NCBI GenBank assembly: GCA_016182285.1
Contig: JACOXQ010000070.1
Location: 1 to 14,763, forward strand
DNA length: 14,763 nucleotides
Reading direction: 5' to 3'
DNA from: Candidatus Kaiserbacteria bacterium
Lineage (GTDB): Bacteria > Patescibacteriota > Minisyncoccia > Phycocordibacterales > Phycocordibacteraceae
The notes beneath the pieces are model-generated. The model searched no databases. It was not told the origin of the DNA and saw nothing but the letters and a program-made list of their open reading frames with translations. Both the position numbers and the translations under genes were made by a program. Positions 7,801 through 13,488 of this stretch are shown here, piece by piece. Each line of letters begins with the position of its first letter. The first letter of the stretch is position 1.

Positions 7801-8263
7801 GAGCCTCGGAGCCACGACGACTGTCGCGCTCTGGAGAGGTTCCAATCAGGTCGCGGGCACCTTCGCAACGACGACGGGCAGCCTCGTCAGTGCGGATGTA
7901 GACTCCTGCGATAACCTCACAACCTGTTCGCTTCACTTCCGTCCGACAACCGTCGAGACTATTGAGGCAGGCACTTCCAGGACCTATGAGCTCCGCGGCA
8001 CGGTTGACGGCCTCGCTTCGGGCAGCAGCGTAAACGTATCTATCGCCAATCCGCAGACGTCGGCAACTACAACGGCCGCCTTCGCGGTAACGAAAGGAAC
8101 GCAAGGCCTAAGCGGTGTGCCGTCCTTCGTGTGGTCTGACTGGTCTGATGCTGACCATGCCGCAGATGCGACAGCAACAGCAGCAGCAGACTGGATGACT
8201 GACTATCTCGTCAAGACGCTTCCGCTCACGATCGGCAACCGATCGGTCGCCTTCAGTTCGTAA
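4817..8263 (+). CDS. S-layer-like surface protein with N-terminal peptidoglycan-binding domain
   Basis: A 1148-aa exported protein, probably the major coat protein of the cell. Residues 1-35 are a signal peptide with likely cleavage after AHAQ. Residues 36-70 are a helical segment (LTDAQVNAIISLLQSFGAD...VQASLTG). Residues 82-152 are a PG_binding_1-type domain (LTIGSSGAAVTCLQQTLIAGGY, split, then YFGAQTRSAVAAWQAAKG), which would anchor it to the wall. A Thr/Gly/Pro linker (153-175) leads into about 900 residues of repeated beta-sandwich units rich in T, S, A, V and G, recurring as G-x-F-x-F-T then I-T-x-L-x-L then P-A-x-x-x-x-V-x-V-Y-A. The C-terminus has SFVWSDWSDADHAAD, then DW...YLVKTLP, which looks like a conserved end signal. 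Cysteines occur as pairs (82/100 and 1031/1037). Its own promoter, a long leader and a strong terminator fit high expression. No enzymatic motifs are seen. Confidence 0.88.
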   Translation: MTTVTTKAMAKVAAVATGLAMATSMLALAPIAHAQTLTDAQVNAIISLLQSFGADATTVANVQASLTGGTPVSTGGTTTGACSVGTANLTIGSSGAAVTCLQQTLIAGGYSIPAGATGYFGAQTRSAVAAWQAAKGITPAVGYFGSISRAAFVGTSTGGGTTPTTPGTTPITGNGLKVSLAADSPNNVALVQGQAIGSIAKFTFANPTATEIKVTNLAFKRIGVSNDATIANVYLHNGATRLTDSAGVSNTAFNFNDSTGLFTVPAGQTYTVTVLADIAASTSGQQVGAQLTSVTSTGTLDSSVALPISGYTQTVSAATLATVDFNTSTTPAENTALTPGNDITVWQNTVTIGTRAVTLKSFQLQNIGSIANTDVTNLRLYVDGVQTGTAASLGSNNIVAWDLSANPLRLETGGRVVKVVGDVVGGSSLTFKFSLRRGSDAQMVDTDLNQPVLATAASSAFSARQGGVQTIASGTVSVTKANTSPSSNVSLNASNVKWATFEMRAAGEDVKVDNLNVQADTTADHGLDNGKVFLNGVQVGSTKDLTDNADVNFTFGSSFILKAGAVAIVDIYADAKTTTGASFANGDTAQITLSTGVDNGTGVVSLSNPDVPGSDVLGNSITISSSTITLTKSSGYGNQTMLAGAQSARMGSFTLSTGSTEGVNVNTITVTLSTAEAATVTDLTLFEESSSGVKGAQIGTAKPTASDSNGFSVNFTIPASGTKVIGVYANIKSGSNIGPWAANIDGSGTGATTGSSVTFGSSSASTATLQTITLGTADLTTAVGVSPDNANVIAGASLVKVGSFRFTSPQSSAFTVDKIAVKVPANAATSITSVTLRYPNASGVSTDSEAVLALSSGAVQTHATATFTGLSFYIPANTSKNLDVYVSLATVASGATSGTAITAVLDADEGYRETDSSGTAGTTLALADLDSSATSGKGTMYVRKSIPTLSSVALDSTSLVAGTDQVLGRVKVTADAAGDIDWGSIVFTVNKTSAVSLGATTTVALWRGSNQVAGTFATTTGSLVSADVDSCDNLTTCSLHFRPTTVETIEAGTSRTYELRGTVDGLASGSSVNVSIANPQTSATTTAAFAVTKGTQGLSGVPSFVWSDWSDADHAADATATAAADWMTDYLVKTLPLTIGNRSVAFSS

Positions 8264-8307
8264 GGCGTTTCCCGGCCCTTCGGCGGATTACCGCTTCAGG
8301 ACCTCCG

Positions 8308-8326
8308 GCTAGGATATTGGCCTAGC
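8308..8326. repeat. Short CTAGG inverted repeat before the terminator
   Basis: GCTAGG (8308-8313) pairs with CCTAGC (8321-8326) around a 7-base loop, between the S-layer stop codon and the terminator. The CTAGG unit echoes the inverted repeat upstream of recA. Confidence 0.4.
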
Positions 8327-8331
8327 GAACA

Positions 8332-8364
8332 AAAACACCCCGCTTCTGGCGGGGTGTTTTGTCT
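8332..8364 (+). terminator. Strong intrinsic terminator of the S-layer-like gene
   Basis: AAAACACCCCGC (8332-8343) pairs perfectly with GCGGGGTGTTTT (8349-8360) around the loop TTCTG, giving a 12-bp stem. The stem ends in TTTT and is followed by GTCTTTGTCT. The A-tract on the left arm makes it potentially bidirectional. Confidence 0.92.
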
Positions 8365-8394
8365 TTGTCTGAAACTTTTCAGCATGGAATGAGG

Positions 8395-8403
8395 TTATCC
8401 ACA
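8395..8403 (+). promoter_or_regulatory. Second perfect DnaA box (TTATCCACA)
   Basis: An exact consensus match, flanked by GAGG and CCTC, which makes a small inverted repeat around it. It lies a few bases upstream of a possible -35 for the fibre-like gene, an operator-like position. Confidence 0.35.
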
Positions 8404-8410
8404 GCCTCTG

Positions 8411-8440
8411 TTAAATTACTGATTGTTTTTAGGCTATAGT
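8411..8440 (+). promoter_or_regulatory. Possible promoter of the fibre-like gene
   Basis: TTAAAT (8411-8416) and TATAGT (8435-8440, 5 of 6) are 18 bases apart. The leader of about 55 bases to the ATG at 8502 contains a small GC hairpin (GGCG-CTCG-CGCC, about 8451-8462). The preceding terminator at 8332 makes a new promoter here necessary unless readthrough is common. The -35 is weak. Confidence 0.4.
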
Positions 8441-8501
8441 AGCGAACAGAGGCGCTCGCGCCCCATTTATTCGTTTGCAGTATAAAAACCTTCACCACAT
8501 T

Positions 8502-9302
8502 ATGAATAGCATCAAATCGTATCTGAACAGTCTCGGTAGGGGCGTTCGCACGACTATTCTCGCGCTCGCAGTCGTCTTCGTTAGCGCGGGCATTGCCCAG
8601 GCATCGACGACTATCAGCACGAACATCAGCACGGGCGGAACGCTCACCATGACGGATAAGACGGCTCTAGCCGCGATCGGACAGGCGTCAACCACGATGA
8701 TCTCGGTGACGTCAAACGCCTACTTCGGCGGAACGGCGACTTCGTCATTCTCTTCTGCAGGCGCGTTGACGCTCATTGCCGCTCTGACAGGAACTACCGG
8801 TTCGTTTTCTTCCACGCTTAACGTAACGGGCTCCACAACACTCAGCAGTGCTTCTACCACGTGGCTGTCGGCACTTACAAAGGCCTCGTTCGGTTCAACG
8901 GCGACATCCAGCTTCAATTCTGCAGGCGCACTGACACTCGCCGGTGCTTTGTCAGGAACATCAGGGACATTCTCTACTACGCTTGGTGTAACCGGTCTGA
9001 CCACTCTTAGTGGCGGGGCTACAACAACTCAAATTACTTTCCTCAGTGGAGACACCATCAAGAACGCCGCCGCTAGTACCACGGCGATATCAGGCAGTGT
9101 GACAGCTGATGCCAACCTTGAGCTCTTGAATGCACAGGCCGCCACTTCCACTCTTACTGCGGCGTGCGTGGTAACAACAGCAACAAGTTCTGCGACCAAG
9201 ATAAGACTTCTCTTCAACAATCAGGCAACAACAACGTCTCTAAACGGAAACACAGTACAAGGGGTTGTACTCTGGGGTTACGGCACCTCCTGTCTTAACT
9301 AG
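8502..9302 (+). CDS. Secreted repetitive fibre-like protein
   Basis: A 266-aa protein from the ATG at 8502. The frame also opens from a TTG at 8475, but the ATG gives a compact signal peptide (residues 1-34, ending GIAQA). The mature part is dominated by Ser, Thr, Ala and Gly. It carries two tandem 55-residue units (74-128 and 129-183) that share F-G-x-T-A-T-S-S-F-x-S-A-G-A-L-T-L, then T-x-G-x-F-S-x-T-L-x-V-T-G-x-T-T-L. Such units resemble beta-solenoid or adhesin-stalk repeats, a family common on Parcubacteria surface proteins. The C-terminal about 80 residues differ (LLNAQAATSTLTAACVV, then LLFNNQATTT) and hold two cysteines, one of them three residues from the end; they may form a globular tip. 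No Shine-Dalgarno is present. An adhesive or structural role is inferred from composition and neighbours. Confidence 0.8.
   Translation: MNSIKSYLNSLGRGVRTTILALAVVFVSAGIAQASTTISTNISTGGTLTMTDKTALAAIGQASTTMISVTSNAYFGGTATSSFSSAGALTLIAALTGTTGSFSSTLNVTGSTTLSSASTTWLSALTKASFGSTATSSFNSAGALTLAGALSGTSGTFSTTLGVTGLTTLSGGATTTQITFLSGDTIKNAAASTTAISGSVTADANLELLNAQAATSTLTAACVVTTATSSATKIRLLFNNQATTTSLNGNTVQGVVLWGYGTSCLN
8721..9050 (+). repeat. Two tandem 165-bp coding repeats in the fibre-like gene
   Basis: Unit 1 (8721-8885) and unit 2 (8886-9050) encode 55 residues each. They are recognisable at protein level throughout their first about 45 residues, and at DNA level around TTCTGCAGGCGC, which occurs in both. 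Confidence 0.75.
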
Positions 9303-9338
9303 CATAGCGAGTTACATTATTAATTACATAAACTCACT

Positions 9339-10256
9339 ATGCCACGAATGCTCGCACGTGCAGGAATTCTAGTGGCGTTATTCGCCCCGGCGTTTGCGCT
9401 CGCCGCGGCTGATGATGTAACGCTGACCGCCGATCAAGCGGTCTTGAGCGTGAACGGCATTACGCTGAATGTCTCCGGCTCAAATGCCGAAATTGAATCT
9501 ATTACCGTCAATGCCGCGGACTTCAGCGTTACGCTCCTTTCCGGCTCGTCCTTCCAGGTAACGGCTCCGAACCTGAACCGTCTCTCGGCAGACACAAACA
9601 CAGGGAACACGACCCTAATCTGTAGCGCTACCCAGTCGATCATCAAATATGAACCAAGCTCAACGGTGACGGTTACCATCACTCCGTCGGCGACCCTCTG
9701 CTCAACAGATACAAGTAGCACGAGCGGCGGCTCCACAAGTAGTGGCGGTAGCTCAAGTAGCGGTGGTAGTTCTGCCGCGTCTTCAGCCACTCCGGCAACC
9801 TCGGCAACACCTGCGACTCCGGCAACAACTCCAGCCGTGCCAGCCACACTGGCAACGCCGGCGAAGTCTGCCTCCGGCCTAACCGCTACGCAAATACAGT
9901 CCATTCTGGATGTGCTCGCATCCTTCAACGCAGATGCCGATATCATCGCAAAGGTAAAAGCGTCGCTTGAAGGCACTGTTACCACCGGTTCGGTAACGAG
10001 TACGGCTGTAGGCGTATTCAAATCCAATCTTACTGTAGGTTCTCTCGGGAGCGAGGTGAAGGCGCTCCAAGAGTATCTGAACGCGAACGGATATGTAATC
10101 GCATCCAGCGGTCCCGGCTCTCCTGGCAACGAAACGACGATGTTCGGCTCGCTCACCAAGGCGGCGGTCATCAAGTATCAAAAGGCGAAGGGCATTACCC
10201 CCGCTGTCGGATACTTCGGCGCGAAAACTCGTGCGGCCGTCAATTCCGGTTCGTAA
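9339..10256 (+). CDS. Secreted protein with C-terminal peptidoglycan-binding domain
   Basis: A 305-aa protein starting 36 bases after the fibre-like gene. Residues 1-23 form a signal peptide (ILVALFAPAFALAAA). Residues 25-121 are a beta-rich domain with cysteines 95 and 121 that could form a disulfide. Residues 122-180 are a disordered linker, first Ser/Gly (STSSGGSSSSGGSS) then Ala-Thr-Pro repeats. Residues 181-212 (LTATQIQSILDVLASFNAD...VKASLEG) match the helical segment of the S-layer-like protein. Residues 229-302 are a PG_binding_1-type domain (LTVGSLGSEVKALQEYLNANGY, split, then FGSLTKAAVIKYQKAKG and YFGAKTRAAVN). The domain order is reversed relative to the coat protein, with the wall-binding module at the C-terminus. 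A wall-anchored linker or adaptor for the coat or fibre is plausible. A lytic function is unlikely, since no catalytic domain is present. Confidence 0.85.
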   Translation: MPRMLARAGILVALFAPAFALAAADDVTLTADQAVLSVNGITLNVSGSNAEIESITVNAADFSVTLLSGSSFQVTAPNLNRLSADTNTGNTTLICSATQSIIKYEPSSTVTVTITPSATLCSTDTSSTSGGSTSSGGSSSSGGSSAASSATPATSATPATPATTPAVPATLATPAKSASGLTATQIQSILDVLASFNADADIIAKVKASLEGTVTTGSVTSTAVGVFKSNLTVGSLGSEVKALQEYLNANGYVIASSGPGSPGNETTMFGSLTKAAVIKYQKAKGITPAVGYFGAKTRAAVNSGS

Positions 10257-10270
10257 CTATAACAACTCCT

Positions 10271-10308
10271 GACAAACTCCGTTCCGCTTTGGCGGGGCGG
10301 CGTTTGTC
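10271..10308 (+). terminator. Long hairpin, probable terminator after the peptidoglycan-binding gene
   Basis: GACAAAC...CCGC (10271-10287) pairs with GCGG...GTTTGTC (10292-10308): 17 positions with one mismatch, two G-U pairs and a TTTG loop. The T-run is inside the stem rather than after it (GTGATATG follows), so termination is plausible but not textbook. It also sits immediately upstream of the next promoter-like element. Confidence 0.55.
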
Positions 10309-10309
10309 G

Positions 10310-10318
10310 TGATATGCT
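10310..10318 (+). promoter_or_regulatory. Extended -10 element for the TPR-ligase operon
   Basis: TG-A-TATGCT (10310-10318) lies 8 bases before the ATG at 10327. No -35 is evident. The spacing predicts an essentially leaderless message. Confidence 0.35.
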
Positions 10319-10326
10319 TTCGGCGT

Positions 10327-11028
10327 ATGAGTAGAATGAATATGTTTGTCGCGGTCTGCGCTATTTTTGTCTTAGCTGTTATCGGGGCGTGGCAATTTTA
10401 TCCGCGAACGGCGGTGTCCCCGTCGGTTGAAGAGCAAATTCAGCCTCCGACCTCCGAAACTGACGGCGCAATTTCGCCGGATACAACGGGTACCCCTCCA
10501 AAAACTGTTAGCCGTCCGACGCAATATCCGCTTCCGCTGGCCAAAGGCGATATCGTCGCTTCGTGGACCTTCAAAGGCGCCTACTCCGACCGTCCGGATC
10601 TCGTTGCGAAGGCGGAAGCGGAAATTGCGCGCCTGTCGGACCTAATCGGGAAAGGAACCTATTCGGATACAATCCTGTATGTCGGCATAGCCAACCAGTA
10701 CGGGCTCATGGGGAACGGGAAGCAGGAATATGACTATCTCGGCCGCGCGATCCAAGCTGATGCGAATGTGACGACCGGTCTTCCGTGGCACAACCTCGGC
10801 GTGCTCATGGAGCGGCTCGGCGCATACGAGACGGCGCGCGTCGCCTATGAAAAGGCGACTCTTATACAGCCGGGACTAAAGCAGTGGCAGTATGCGTATA
10901 TGGAATTCCTCACGTCGCGCATGAAAGATAATAAGACCGCCATAGAGAAAGCGTTCACAGCCGCAGAAAAAGACATCGGCCAAGATGCGTACCTGCTTCA
11001 GCTTCGCGCAGACTGGGAGAAATCATGA
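10327..11028 (+). CDS. Membrane-anchored TPR protein
   Basis: A 233-aa protein from the ATG at 10327. The frame opens from a GTG at 10309 inside the preceding hairpin, which is less likely. Residues 5-24 (NMFVAVCAIFVLAVIGAWQF) form one transmembrane helix. Residues 28-70 are a Pro/Ser/Thr-rich extracytoplasmic linker. Residues about 90-230 are helical with tetratricopeptide character: YVGIANQYGLMGNGKQEYDYLGRA (split), then WHNLGVLMERLGAYETARVAYEKA (split), then YAYMEFLTSRMKDNKTAIEKA. TPRs mediate protein-protein contacts. Its stop overlaps the ligase start (ATGA), so the two are translationally coupled and probably work together at the membrane. The partner is inferred. Confidence 0.85.
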   Translation: MSRMNMFVAVCAIFVLAVIGAWQFYPRTAVSPSVEEQIQPPTSETDGAISPDTTGTPPKTVSRPTQYPLPLAKGDIVASWTFKGAYSDRPDLVAKAEAEIARLSDLIGKGTYSDTILYVGIANQYGLMGNGKQEYDYLGRAIQADANVTTGLPWHNLGVLMERLGAYETARVAYEKATLIQPGLKQWQYAYMEFLTSRMKDNKTAIEKAFTAAEKDIGQDAYLLQLRADWEKS

Positions 11029-13265
11029 CAGACCGGCTTTCAAGAATATTCCCGTATCTTCTGCTCGCGCCGGCGGTTCTGCCGCTCGTGTATGTGAGCG
11101 GCGTCGTATATCCCTATGTCGCGCCGAAGACATTTCTTCTCCAAGGAGCCGGTATTATCGCGCTCTCTGTATTCGCATATTTAGCCCTCTCCGGACGGAC
11201 GTTCTTTTATGAACGCATGCGCAATCGCCTCACTTGGGTCCCAGCGGCATTGCTCGCGGTTGCATATGCCGCTTCGCTTTGGGGCATTGATTTTTACCGC
11301 AGTTTCTGGGGGCTCTTTGACCGCGGGGACAGTCTTCTGACTCTAACAGTCATCACGACATTTTTCTATCTCATTCTTATATCATCCGACAGCACTTTAC
11401 TAGAACGTCTCGTGAAAACAATCGCCGTAGTCGCCGGCATAGTTGCCGCGGTCGCGGTCCTTCAGTGGGTCACGGCCGCTCTCGGCGGGAACGCATGGTT
11501 TCTGCCGCCGGTCACGGGGCGTATCGGAAGCACGTTCGGCAACGCCGCTTTTCTCGCCGGTTATCTCGGCATGGCGCTCTTTGTGATTCTTATCGTACTT
11601 AGGGACGCGAGCGGCTTCTCCCGCCGCCTGTGCCAGGCGGCGGCGGCGCTTTCATTGCTGGCTATACTCTTCGCCGCCACTCGCGGCACTATTCTCGCGC
11701 TCTTAGCGGCAGGCGGTTTCGCATTGTTGTTTACCGCATGGAAGGGGGATGGAAGAGCCAAGCGCGCCGCGCGCTACGGGCTCCTCGCACTCGTTGTTTT
11801 CGCAGGCCTTTTTTTCATATTTCGTACCGAGCTCGCCCAAAGCTCTTTTGAGCCCGTGCGGCGCATCGCTTCCATCTCGCTTACTGACGGAACGGTCGCG
11901 AGCCGCCTATTCGTCTGGCAGAACATCGGCGCGGAAGCGCTTCGCAGTCCGCTTCTCGGCTCCGGCGCGGAGCATATTGACCAAGTTTTTGATAAAATTT
12001 ACGACCCCAGCGCGATTATAGAACAGTGGTTTGACCGTTCGCATAACTCTTTTCTGGACTACTTCGTCCAGTACGGAGTGTTCGGGCTCGTTTTCTATCT
12101 CGCGCTCATCGGCGCGTTCGCCGTCTCTGCCCTTCGTTTGTATCGGCGCGAAGAAAGCGGCTTCATGAATTACGGATTCCTCTTCCTCCTGCTCATCCTC
12201 ACTTATGCTCTGCAGAACTTTTTCGTATTTGACACTCCGTCTTCGCTCTGGCTCCTGTATGCGCTCTTCGCCTCCCTAATCGTTCTGCAGTCGGACACTC
12301 CAGCTATTTCGCTATTGCCCAGACAGTTGCCGACTGCCGTTCCTATAGCCGTATCCGCACTCGTCGCTCTTCTTGTCATACCGGCGGTCATCCTTCCGCT
12401 ATTCGCGAACGTATTTCTAACCAAGGGATATCTGTATCACCTTACAGACGTGGAGAAGGCGAACGCATATTTTGAACGCGGGCTCTCTCTCGGCACGTAT
12501 GCAGATTTGGAGTACGGATACCAAGCATATGATATGTATACCGAACGCCAAGCCAAGTTTCTCACGGGCCAAAATCTCACTGCCTCCTACGATTATGCCT
12601 TCTCCGTACTTGTTGAAAATTTCAATAAATATCCATACGATGCGCGGACCGCCACATACCTCGGGCATGTCATTGATACGGCTCCTCCTGATGCCGCGGT
12701 TGACGATGCGTTTGACGAACAAGTGCTTGCGCGCGCGATAGAACTTTCCCCTTTGCGCGCGCAGGCGTGGTATATGACGACTAACATCTCGCTTCGAAAG
12801 GCCGACGCGCTCCCGGCAGGTTCAGAAGAGAGAGAATCATATTATCGCGAAGCCGTTAAAGTTCTGGAAACATATTCAGAAAAAGAACCCTCGCTTCCGG
12901 TGCCGAAATATATACTAGCGACTCTGTACTACGCGCTCGGCGATACGGCGACCGCGAAGAAACGGGCGGACGAAGCGCTGCCGCTATATACGGAATCTGA
13001 TGTTGCGGCCGCGAAACCTGCGGTCAAATACTACATAGCAGTCGGCGACTGGAGAAATGCCGCGCGGTTCTTGGCGGACATGGTTGAAAATAATCCCGCC
13101 GACTATGATGTATTATATGACTTGGCTAAGGTGACGTATCTTGCAGGAGACAAATCCGCGTCGCTTAGAATAGTAGAGAAATTGCGCGCGGAAAAACCGG
13201 ATATAATCGGCACGGACAAAAATTTCATGAACGCAATAACAGAATATGAACAAACGCAAAAATAG
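11025..13265 (+). CDS. O-antigen ligase-family membrane protein with C-terminal TPR region
   Basis: A 746-aa protein. Residues about 8-460 contain 11-13 hydrophobic helices. Wzy_C/WaaL-type hallmarks are FGNAAFLAGYL (171-181), ATRGTILALL (218-227) with Arg219, and the large extracytoplasmic loop ending DRSHNSFLDYFVQYG (337-351) with His340. In this superfamily these residues serve transfer of lipid-linked glycans to lipid A, to other glycans or to proteins. Residues about 465-746 are helical repeats of TPR type (ANAYFERGLSLGTYADLEYG, split, then YILATLYYALGDTATAKKRADEAL, split, then VLYDLAKVTYLAGDKSASL). Ligase-TPR fusions are known among protein O-glycosylation enzymes. Beside exported Ser/Thr-rich proteins, an O-oligosaccharyltransferase acting on the coat is a reasonable inference. 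The start overlaps the TPR gene by ATGA and has GGGAG 5 bases upstream. The substrate cannot be read from sequence. Confidence 0.88.
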   Translation: MTDRLSRIFPYLLLAPAVLPLVYVSGVVYPYVAPKTFLLQGAGIIALSVFAYLALSGRTFFYERMRNRLTWVPAALLAVAYAASLWGIDFYRSFWGLFDRGDSLLTLTVITTFFYLILISSDSTLLERLVKTIAVVAGIVAAVAVLQWVTAALGGNAWFLPPVTGRIGSTFGNAAFLAGYLGMALFVILIVLRDASGFSRRLCQAAAALSLLAILFAATRGTILALLAAGGFALLFTAWKGDGRAKRAARYGLLALVVFAGLFFIFRTELAQSSFEPVRRIASISLTDGTVASRLFVWQNIGAEALRSPLLGSGAEHIDQVFDKIYDPSAIIEQWFDRSHNSFLDYFVQYGVFGLVFYLALIGAFAVSALRLYRREESGFMNYGFLFLLLILTYALQNFFVFDTPSSLWLLYALFASLIVLQSDTPAISLLPRQLPTAVPIAVSALVALLVIPAVILPLFANVFLTKGYLYHLTDVEKANAYFERGLSLGTYADLEYGYQAYDMYTERQAKFLTGQNLTASYDYAFSVLVENFNKYPYDARTATYLGHVIDTAPPDAAVDDAFDEQVLARAIELSPLRAQAWYMTTNISLRKADALPAGSEERESYYREAVKVLETYSEKEPSLPVPKYILATLYYALGDTATAKKRADEALPLYTESDVAAAKPAVKYYIAVGDWRNAARFLADMVENNPADYDVLYDLAKVTYLAGDKSASLRIVEKLRAEKPDIIGTDKNFMNAITEYEQTQK

Positions 13266-13359
13266 CCTCCTCCCTTATTTTATAGAGTTCGTAAAGTTCG
13301 CGACAGGTTTTGCCGTCATCGTTGCCGCCGCGCTCTTCTCGCTCCACGTCGCCTCTTGA
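13246..13359 (+). CDS. Predicted 37-aa single-pass membrane peptide
   Basis: ATG at 13246 to TGA at 13357-13359, in a different frame from the ligase gene, whose last 20 bases it overlaps. The product starts MNKRKNSLLPYFIEFVKF and continues with a hydrophobic helix (ATGFAVIVAAALFSLHVAS). The positive N-terminus followed by about 20 apolar residues is a typical one-pass inner-membrane small protein. No Shine-Dalgarno is seen, so expression would depend on coupling to the ligase. The frame fills almost exactly the space up to the next hairpin, and it gives a coherent peptide where random sequence usually would not. Function unknown; it could be a chance frame. Confidence 0.5.
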   Translation: MNKRKNSLLPYFIEFVKFATGFAVIVAAALFSLHVAS

Positions 13360-13362
13360 AAA

Positions 13363-13383
13363 TACCGAAGTTAAACTTCGGTA
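13363..13383. repeat. Perfect 9-bp hairpin before the rplJ promoter
   Basis: TACCGAAGT-TAA-ACTTCGGTA is a perfect stem 3 bases after the small gene's stop. On the plus strand it is followed by A-rich DNA, not T-rich, so it is a poor plus-strand terminator. On the minus strand ATTTTC follows. It may end the upstream operon weakly or act as an operator 5 bases before the -35 of rplJ. Confidence 0.55.
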
Positions 13384-13388
13384 AAAAG

Positions 13389-13416
13389 TTGCACAAAAAT
13401 GCTTTTCTGATAGAAT
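13389..13416 (+). promoter_or_regulatory. Promoter of rplJ-rplL
   Basis: TTGCAC (13389-13394) and TAGAAT (13411-13416) are spaced 16 bases apart, with an added TG-A extension before the -10. Transcription would start near 13423, exactly at the 5' edge of the L10 leader structure. Confidence 0.65.
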
Positions 13417-13422
13417 TGGCCT

Positions 13423-13488
13423 TGTACGAACCGAAGACCGTAGGCACCCCTTAAGCCCTACCGAGGTAACTCTTTGTTCGTATTTATA
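13423..13488 (+). ncRNA. Ribosomal protein L10 leader
   Basis: Autoregulatory mRNA site bound by the L10(L12) complex, which represses translation when free protein accumulates. The outer stem TACGAAC (13425-13431) pairs perfectly with GTTCGTA (13476-13482). The inner part carries the conserved segments GAAGACCGTAGGC and CCTACCGAGGT: GTAGG (13440-13444) pairs with CCTAC (13457-13461), ACC pairs with GGT, and CGA bulges at 13462-13464, consistent with the kinked core of the family. The outer stem closes only 6 bases before the rplJ ATG, so folding or protein binding can directly affect initiation. Confidence 0.85.

Noticed and set aside
4543..8403. Origin of replication suggested by the DnaA boxes
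   Set aside because: The two boxes are almost 4 kb apart, with no box cluster, no dnaA or dnaN and no clear unwinding element. A regulatory or chance explanation is better.
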